64,000 bases of DNA from Ciona savignyi (Eukaryota; Chordata; Ascidiacea; Phlebobranchia; Cionidae): assembly GCA_000149265.1 (NCBI GenBank), contig CH002658.1, positions 105,805 to 169,804 of the forward strand, read 5' to 3'. Each line of letters starts with the position of its first letter. Within the stretch, counting starts at the first letter, position 1. Of this stretch, positions 56,776 through 64,000 are shown piece by piece. A model generated the notes under the pieces. The model saw nothing but the letters and a program-made list of their open reading frames with translations. It was not told the DNA's origin and did not search any database. The position numbers and the translations under genes are program-made.

Positions 56776-59700
56776 ATGGAGACAAAAGGACCCCAGCCGA
56801 ATCTTTTAAGCCCAGGGTGTGAGGATAATCGTAGTAATAGCGACGAGAGTGATGGTGTAGTCGCAAGTTGTGAAGGTAACCTTCTAAGTTTCTGTTATTT
56901 GCCTGTAAAACTACTTTACTTTTATTCTGCCGTGCTGTCATGTGTATGAGTTCTTTGAAAGTAACTTTCATTTCGCTATTAATAGGTACCTTTTTTGTTA
57001 CATTGTTACACAATGTGTTTTATTGCATATAGTGTACAACAGTCTATACAGAGTACAAGTACCCCACAAATACGGTATTACACACATTCAGTCTGATGAA
57101 TTAGGAAAAATTTAATTTTAATTTTTTCGTACTCCTAAAATGCCAGTAATAATTTTGTAAAGAAATCGTTTTAAAATTTACAGCTTCTATATTAAGTGCA
57201 TTAGAAATACTTGTATTGCAAGTACCGGTACCGTGTGTTGTGTTTAAATTCCCTAGTTTAACCATCAAACATTCATATGACAATTCTCCGTTTTTGAGAA
57301 AAAAAAATCCATAAGTTTTTCTAATCATTGTAAAGAGCAAACTTGATTAATATTTGTGTTGTATTGGTGCAAAAATCACAATATAATAACCTCAGAAGGA
57401 AAGTCTGCTTTAATTCAAAACTTGCTTTCACGTAGCAAAACTTTTGCCAATATGGGTAGGAATACAAACTTCCTGGTTAAAATAATAGCCCAGGATAGTT
57501 CCTTAACAACCCCTAGTCTTTTAGCTTAATCATCGTTCATTACATCGTTTAGGTTTAGGAAAGAGACCAAAATTCCACTATTCACACAACAGGAAGAGTT
57601 AGTTTCGGAAACTTGCACTGCATACTTCTACTTTAATAGTGACAAACAAGCTTGGAGATGTTATTTTAAGGATTAATGCAGTATTTATTGAAACCAACCA
57701 CATATTTTAAATCTAAAGTAAAACATGACCAAACCAAAACATAAAGCAGGAAATCCAAATAGTAATTTGCATTTTGGGTTGCTTGAAAATCCAAATAAAT
57801 TCATTCCAAAACGCCTTGATATGATAAAAACATGATTTTCTATTGGGTGTATACTTTTAATTTAGAATAACCCACATCTAATTAAATTGGACTTATAGAT
57901 TATAATTATTGATAGTCTGTATAATTATGCGCAAAACAACAGTCCATTTTTTGAGAATACACAGACCCATGAATATAAGCAACTTTATTGTTCAAATGAT
58001 GCCAAGCATTACAAAACACACCAATGAGACAGAAAATTCACTGTGGCATATCCATTGATCCGTTAAATTTCTTAAAACCTATATTTTGTTTTACAACAGT
58101 ATTAAGCGCTCTTTAAAAATCTGTTTTGCTCCAGTTTTAGTGGTTTGTTTCCCAAAATAGCGTGTGTATTTAGAAGTTGTTTTGATTAGAATTTGGAATT
58201 AAGATTAGTGCTTTTCTCCCCACAGAATCGTTAGCTAGTTATTCTAAAAATGCCTGCCAAATACAGACAACGACCACAAGAAATCAAATTTTAGTTTTTT
58301 TCATATCTTAGTTATTCCCAATCCAAAAAAACCAAAGATATTCTGTAGATTTTGTGCCGCAGGCTAAACAATGTTATCTGGTTTTTGTTACTAAACCATA
58401 ATATTTCAATTATAACAATATTACAGTTATGTCTCCCTTGGAATTTATTAGTCAATGAAAATCAAATGTTCCAGGGAAGGTATAGCAAAAGATGTAGGTA
58501 GTTATCGAGTCCTCTAACAAGAACAATTTTTCTTATGGTGGATATAAAAATATCTTTATAGATATTTCAACTTTTGTTAATTTTGCCTTTCTTCCAATGA
58601 TTATTAAAACACAGTTTTAATACAATACTGTACAATACACATTAATATATGTGCTATAAATAATAAGACTTCAAATAAATTGTGCAGAAAAGTGTTGATC
58701 TAGAATGGAGATAAACAGTGCGGTTATATAAACACTAGTAGAATAGTGTTAGATAATACAAACGTTTGTTTTATGTAGTAGTACGTTGTATCCATATTGA
58801 AAATAAATAAGTGCAGAAACCTCATGAGATTACAAGAATGCTTTATACTGGAGCCATATCATATAAGATTATCGGAATCTTGGTTTTATATAGTTTTGTT
58901 AATATATCCTATACCGTATTTTCAAAGATCATGTTTATATTGTACATATGTATTCTATATTTCTTATTGGTGGACATTGCTGTGTCTGGTTGTCTAAACT
59001 AGGTTGGTTTGGGTTTAATTCTACCAAAAGACGGCAGAACTTTGTGCTTGGGTACTGCAGCACTAACTTTTAAGGGAATCTTAGGATCAAAGGGGCACAA
59101 AACCTTACTGAAGGGAAAGAGTGTGATGTTTGGATGCGGCCTGTTATAGTGACTCTGGGTTATCCTAATCCTATTATAACTATAATTTACAAGAACCAAT
59201 GCTGCATCAACATTTACTGTTTTGTTAGCAACTAAAAAAAACCACTCATACAAAGGGTTCAGAGTGATTTGAGTGAATACCAAACAAGCCTGTTTAAAGC
59301 TTTTTCATGCACTTTATTCATTGTACTTTATGGTATTCTTGAATAAAGCCAAGGTGATTTAGATTTATCGAGATTTCAGTGCAGTACCTTAATCTAAAAT
59401 TACAGCAACTATACAGAAATGGCTATTCGATTGTTAGCTCAGTTGGAAAACCATTATTTAAAATCTAGCCATATGTACTGCCACAGCAACATCCCATTAA
59501 AAACAGTATCGAATCTTTAATGACTTTACCACTGCTGTGTTTAAAACCTGTCCATCAAGCAGCATCTTTTGAATTTTGCTTATTGTGCATGATTTCATCT
59601 TGAATAGTCTATATATATATAGCATTAAATCATTCTCTTATTGTCCATAATATCTGTGTTATAACATATGTCATTTTACCCAAGCCGTGTAATGTAAACC

Positions 59701-61989
59701 TATCAACAAATGTTTATTTTTAGATATTGTTTACAACAGTGATTTTTTTAAATTCCAGAGTCGGATATATGTTTACAAATACCCTTTGTCCTTGTTTCTG
59801 TGTTTACATTTTGTTCAATTCAGTATAATTTTTAAGTTAATATTTATTGGTTATAATTCAATTCACATGGTTCCCAGACAAAATTACGTTTTGTCCAAAG
59901 TACACTGTGGTACAAAATGTCTAATAATAAACATTTGTTAATACGTTTACATTTCACTCCTTAGGTGGGGTGTATTTGTTTGCCGTTTATCTTCTGGGCT
60001 TGCATATTTGCATATATTAAAAAACAAAACTGATTAATCTTTCAAAATGTTGTCAAAAATAACCCGCAGTATACTCTAGCTTGGGAACTCCTAAAAATTG
60101 TTGATATTAACAGACCTTATGCATGGTTTATATTAACATATTTATTTGTATAAAACTGAAACTCGTAGTTTGTGTGTGCGTCAAATTGCTCAATACAGGT
60201 GGGAGTAATGTACAGTAATAACCCAGGCAAACATGTCAGTCATATTACTTAAAGCACAACTGGCACCAGAGCAAATACAAAGTCCATGCTTTTTTTATCA
60301 AAGCAATCGCTCAAGCCTCTACTGCGTTGCAAGGTTGTTGTTTTCCGTACCGTACCAAATTGCGCACGACTTTAAGCTGCTGAGGTAATCAGTTATTTTC
60401 TTTGTTTGGGTTAAGTGCAGGATTTTGGTGTCTGGTACTGTTTGTATGCGTCAAAACGACATTCAGAAGTTCCTGGAATATATCAACGCTTGTAAGTAAA
60501 TAAAACGAGCTATGTCAATGTGAATATCAGATCACCTCATAACAAGTCGCCATTGCAAGACAGCAAGCACTTCAGCCAGTTCAGGTAGAAGGCAGCTTAC
60601 TATGCTCAAACGAATCATTCCGCGTTTAATGCTTCGCAGCACTAACCTACTTATCATAACCACGGCCGAAAATAAGACGTCTCAATCCCAATTATAGGTG
60701 TCATTTCCTATCTAATCTCGCGGCACAGATAGTCAAGTACGGATTCTCCGGTTACAGTAACTGCCGTTTATCACGTTAACCACAATAAACGTATTTTCCA
60801 TAAAGAACCGCAGTTACGTTGATGACAAATTACTACTGGTATGTTCGTTTTTCGTTTGATGTTAAAAATGGGTAATTTGTAAATACAGATTTATGAATGA
60901 TGTTGCTTCTACGGGAGCGCGTATTGACGCATCCTGCGCTTTATTAATCTTCTTTCCGGTGCGCGTGTCATTGAAAGAAACTATTAAGTTTTAAACCGGA
61001 ACGCGCGCGTTTTAACGTTAGCCTGCTCGCACCACCTTTGTGACCGCGAGTAACCCGGAGCGTCACTCCAGGCCATTGCACTCAAGGGCGAGGGGTTTTC
61101 CCTGCAACGATACTTCCTTAAAGCGGACGTCACCTTTATAGTAAACGGTCTGCACTATCGTGCACTAGCTATGCTTATATTTTATTTTAACAGCATCACG
61201 CACGACCATACACCTCACAGTTAAAAATAAACCCATTGTTATGCATGTGACGTGTTTCCTTAGCTTGATTGGACGCTTTGTTAAAGAATAAAATCTGCAT
61301 TTCCACCACTCTATGCTGAACATCTTTAAACAAAATGTTTTTTTTTTCTATTAAAACACATAGTTGGCATGCCCTAATCTTTTAAACTGTTTTAGCTAAA
61401 TTGGTTCCACAACTAGAAACTAAAAAATCGGTTAATTATTTCCTTCTGTCTGCCTTATTTATGTTTGTTCCATATTAAGTGACGTATATACCAAAATAGA
61501 ACAGTTTTTTTTCCAAATCGCTTTTGCTTTGCGGTGTTTGATTGTACATTGATTGAAACTCCTGTGTAATTAATCAAAAGCCATTGAAAGTGTTTACGCT
61601 GAAATTTTTCATTGTATTTTTTGTTTCCCCCCCCATAAATAGTAATGTTTCCGCTGGAGCCTTTTAAAGGCCAAAAAATGTAAAATAAACACGGTTTATT
61701 ACTGTTCACGGATTCGCATTTTTACAACCCACTTATTTTCCAGCACTTCTGCCTCAAAACGAGTCGCATCATAATCGCCACACCAGTGGAGACGGGTTTC
61801 ATCGGCAACGAAACAACTTGCCGAAAAGACCGAACCAATCGTCAGATTTGCCCGTTGGCCTGAACCGAAACAGCGCCATGTTGGATGAGGTACCAAGCGA
61901 CGGGATATCTTCGCTCCGAAAGTATCTTTCCGTCTTCGTCCTCTTTCTGATCAACCTGCTTAACTACATGGACCGGTTCACGGTTGTAG
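56776..61989 (+). CDS. SPNS: Spinster-like major facilitator transporter, first two coding exons (partial, continues right of the window)
   Basis: Exon 1 at 56776-56875 (METKGPQPNLLSPG..., good start context with A at -3 and G at +4) ends in phase 1 at a GTAACC donor. Exon 2 at 61744-61989 begins after TTTTCCAG in the matching phase and ends at a GTACGT donor. The joined frame is open. Exon 2 ends LFLINLLNYMDRFTVVG, the diagnostic start of the first membrane span of Spinster proteins (vertebrate INLLNYMDRFTVAG). SPNS proteins are MFS lipid transporters: SPNS1 exports lysosomal lysophospholipids and SPNS2 exports sphingosine-1-phosphate. The N-terminus before the span is polar and poorly conserved. 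The link between exons 1 and 2 across 4.9 kb rests on phase and an acidic/serine-rich leader, so it is less certain than the family call for exon 2. Confidence 0.8.
56876..61743 (+). other. Long first intron of the SPNS gene
   Basis: 4.87 kb of AT-rich sequence without a recognised gene or well-preserved mobile element. A higher-GC island around 60900-61150 could be a second promoter, but this is only a base-composition remark. Confidence 0.45.
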
Positions 61990-64000
61990 GTACGTCTATG
62001 TTAATGGAATGTGGTTTAAATTTTTTTATTCTTGTTTATATTTAGTATTGAATCATGTTCCGGATAAATGCCTGATTTTGTTATAGTATGTTGCTGGTAC
62101 TGTAAAAATGCATCAAAACCACATCTAACCATACGTGGAATATTATACTAATGTACCATGGTATACGGTGGTCACATCGAAACCAAGCAATTTCCGCCTT
62201 GTTTTTTTGTATCGAAGTATTTGCATGGGCGTCAAAATTGCCTCATTGTACCACACGACCATTTGTGCCCATTTCTGTATAAAATCAAACGCCTACCTTT
62301 ACAAGTGCATTGGAATCGGGATAATTGCGCAATGTTATCATCAAAAACATTAAGTGTAAAAAACTCTTGGCTAGAGTTCCGTAGTACTATTTCCTGGTAT
62401 AAACCTGCAAAATGAGCTAACACATTGGGTTTAATAGTATAGCTCCACTCTCGGAAATGTTTGCCGAATATGTAAATTTATTTTGTTACCAGGATATCGG
62501 TATACTGCGAGTAGATGTGTTGCATTAACGAAATTAAGGCTTAATTTTTAAATGTAAATTGCATGACATAATAATTAAACTGTCAATTGCCACTAAAACA
62601 ATAGAAGTACAAAAGTACTGATAATATGGAAATGCTTAAAATGTAGAAAAAATCGCATTTATACCAAAATACTTTCCATTTCAAACAATATTTTCTGGAA
62701 TTTTGCATTTTTCATGTTTACAAATTTTGGGTACTTCTTAGTATTGGTACTTATCATACAGGGCTTTGGTGAATACCACACGTACATTACACTTTGTATT
62801 GGGTATCTATAATTAAATGTGTGTATTTCGGTCTATCGTGTGTAATTTCCGAGCCCATGCAGTATGCAGTATACAATTGATATGCATCGCTCTAACTTAT
62901 ATTTGATTGGTTGATGAAATTAGGCGTGTCCCGTAGGTGGAATTGTCATTGTTGAAATGCAATACCTTTTATATGCAGTAAATGCCTAGTCGTAACTCGT
63001 GACCATAAGGTCGTTTGCGCTATTTCTATAGCCTACTCTATATTTTGTCACTTTTCAAAGCACAATAACATGATGCATACTTTGGTCCGCGAAAAATACT
63101 TAAATAATTTTTTTGAGACGAATATAACGTTTCTTGTTGTAAAATAAATAATGCTTTACTGCTTTGATTTGCCGTCATTTTAGGTTTAACCACATATAGC
63201 ATTTTGTCTCGGGTAAGAAAAAATAAGCATTTCCACGGCTTGTAATTTATCCCATTCGATCTTAAGTATATTGCAACCACATTCCCGCCACCATTAAACT
63301 GCAATTAAGGCTTACTAATGTGCCCCCTTAGGCTTACCCCTGCTCTTTTTGCGGTATTTCTTAAAGCTCGGTAAGTTATCTTGATTGACTTGCTGCCTGT
63401 ACATTAATTGTGCCGCTCCACAAGCGAGTTGGGTATGTTTATAAATACAAAATAAATTTCTACATTGTTTTGTCAGTCTTTAACCAGTTAATAACACTAA
63501 AATATGAAAACAAATGTTAGCACATCGATTGCGACGATTTGTCTTAACACTGTTTTAAAATCCCCGATTGTAGTCGTTCGTGTGGGTTAAAAATCAAGTC
63601 CTGCTACTCCCCAACCTTTTCTTATACATAACTTGACTGACGTCAGTTTTAAACTTATAAAAAGTATTACTAATAACCCCCTCCACCATAATGGTTAAAA
63701 TTCTTTACAGCGGTCATTTCTTCTCTGGTTGATAATTCCTATTTTGTCATTTCGTTAGACCAAATAGCGCCATATTAACGTTTCCATGGAATGATAAGTC
63801 TCTTAACACGAGTTAAAGGAACAGCAAACCATCTGCCAAGAATACATTTTAGTTCAGATGTTATAATACTGAAAAGTCTGATGTGATTTGTACCTTAACT
63901 ATAAAGTGATATAGCTTATTACAGCTTAACTATAAAGTGATATAAATGCCTTAAAATCAGCCGTTTTGGTGACAAAACTGAGTATAACGAAACGGTGTTG
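61990..64000 (+). other. SPNS intron 2, incomplete
   Basis: AT-rich to the window end. No further Spinster exon could be supported; the next expected motif (a GVLPxIxxxF-like stretch) is absent. Confidence 0.45.

Noticed and set aside
56759-57013. Minus-strand frame opposite SPNS exon 1
   Set aside because: No motif. The plus-strand exon has a good start context, donor and phase match to a recognisable Spinster exon.
63332-63370. 39-nt candidate SPNS exon with phase-matching acceptor and GTAAGT donor
   Set aside because: The translation LPLLFLRYFLKL does not fit the expected GVLPxIxxxF loop after the first span. Phase match in one of three is weak evidence.

Overview
The window is eukaryotic, AT-rich and intron-dense, and most likely comes from an ascidian tunicate of the Ciona type. 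The evidence is many short exons with clean GT/AG borders, animal-specific gene families (Integrator subunit, CALHM channel, thrombospondin-repeat membrane protein, Spinster transporter), tRNA-derived SINEs ending in ATCCT pentamers, and short hAT-type MITEs. The species call is inference. There is no bacterial, viral, CRISPR or credible tRNA/rRNA gene. All gene models below were built by eye from splice sites, reading phase and remembered family sequences. No search was run.

Layout. (1) 1-8408, plus strand: the C-terminal half of INTS3, entering the window mid-gene with 12 exons. Four more INTS3 exons lie at 41037-43387 and join the 8408 donor in perfect phase. INTS3 therefore appears to carry one intron of about 32.6 kb. 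(2) Three complete or nearly complete genes sit inside that intron: a beta-1,4-galactosyltransferase-like gene (9164-14001, plus), a secreted/type I membrane protein with about ten thrombospondin type 1 modules (14555-30414, plus, interrupted by a 361-base assembly gap) and a CALHM channel gene (32990-37323, minus). (3) 45746-50528, plus: C1QBP (mitochondrial p32), complete with seven exons and 279 codons. (4) 50778-53791, minus: a small ankyrin-repeat gene, convergent with C1QBP. (5) 56776-61989, plus: the first two coding exons of a Spinster (SPNS) transporter, running off the right edge.

The genes do not form a pathway. The notable feature is architecture: a housekeeping RNA-processing gene hosting three unrelated secretory/membrane genes, two of them on the same strand, or else an assembly join that imitates this.

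Introns and spacers hold repeats. There are two tRNA-like SINE families, four hAT-like MITEs with readable 8-bp target duplications (one inserted into a SINE), a foldback element in two copies, a third dispersed repeat in three copies, and at least eight minisatellites. Two runs of N are present (22477-22837 and 54282-54381).
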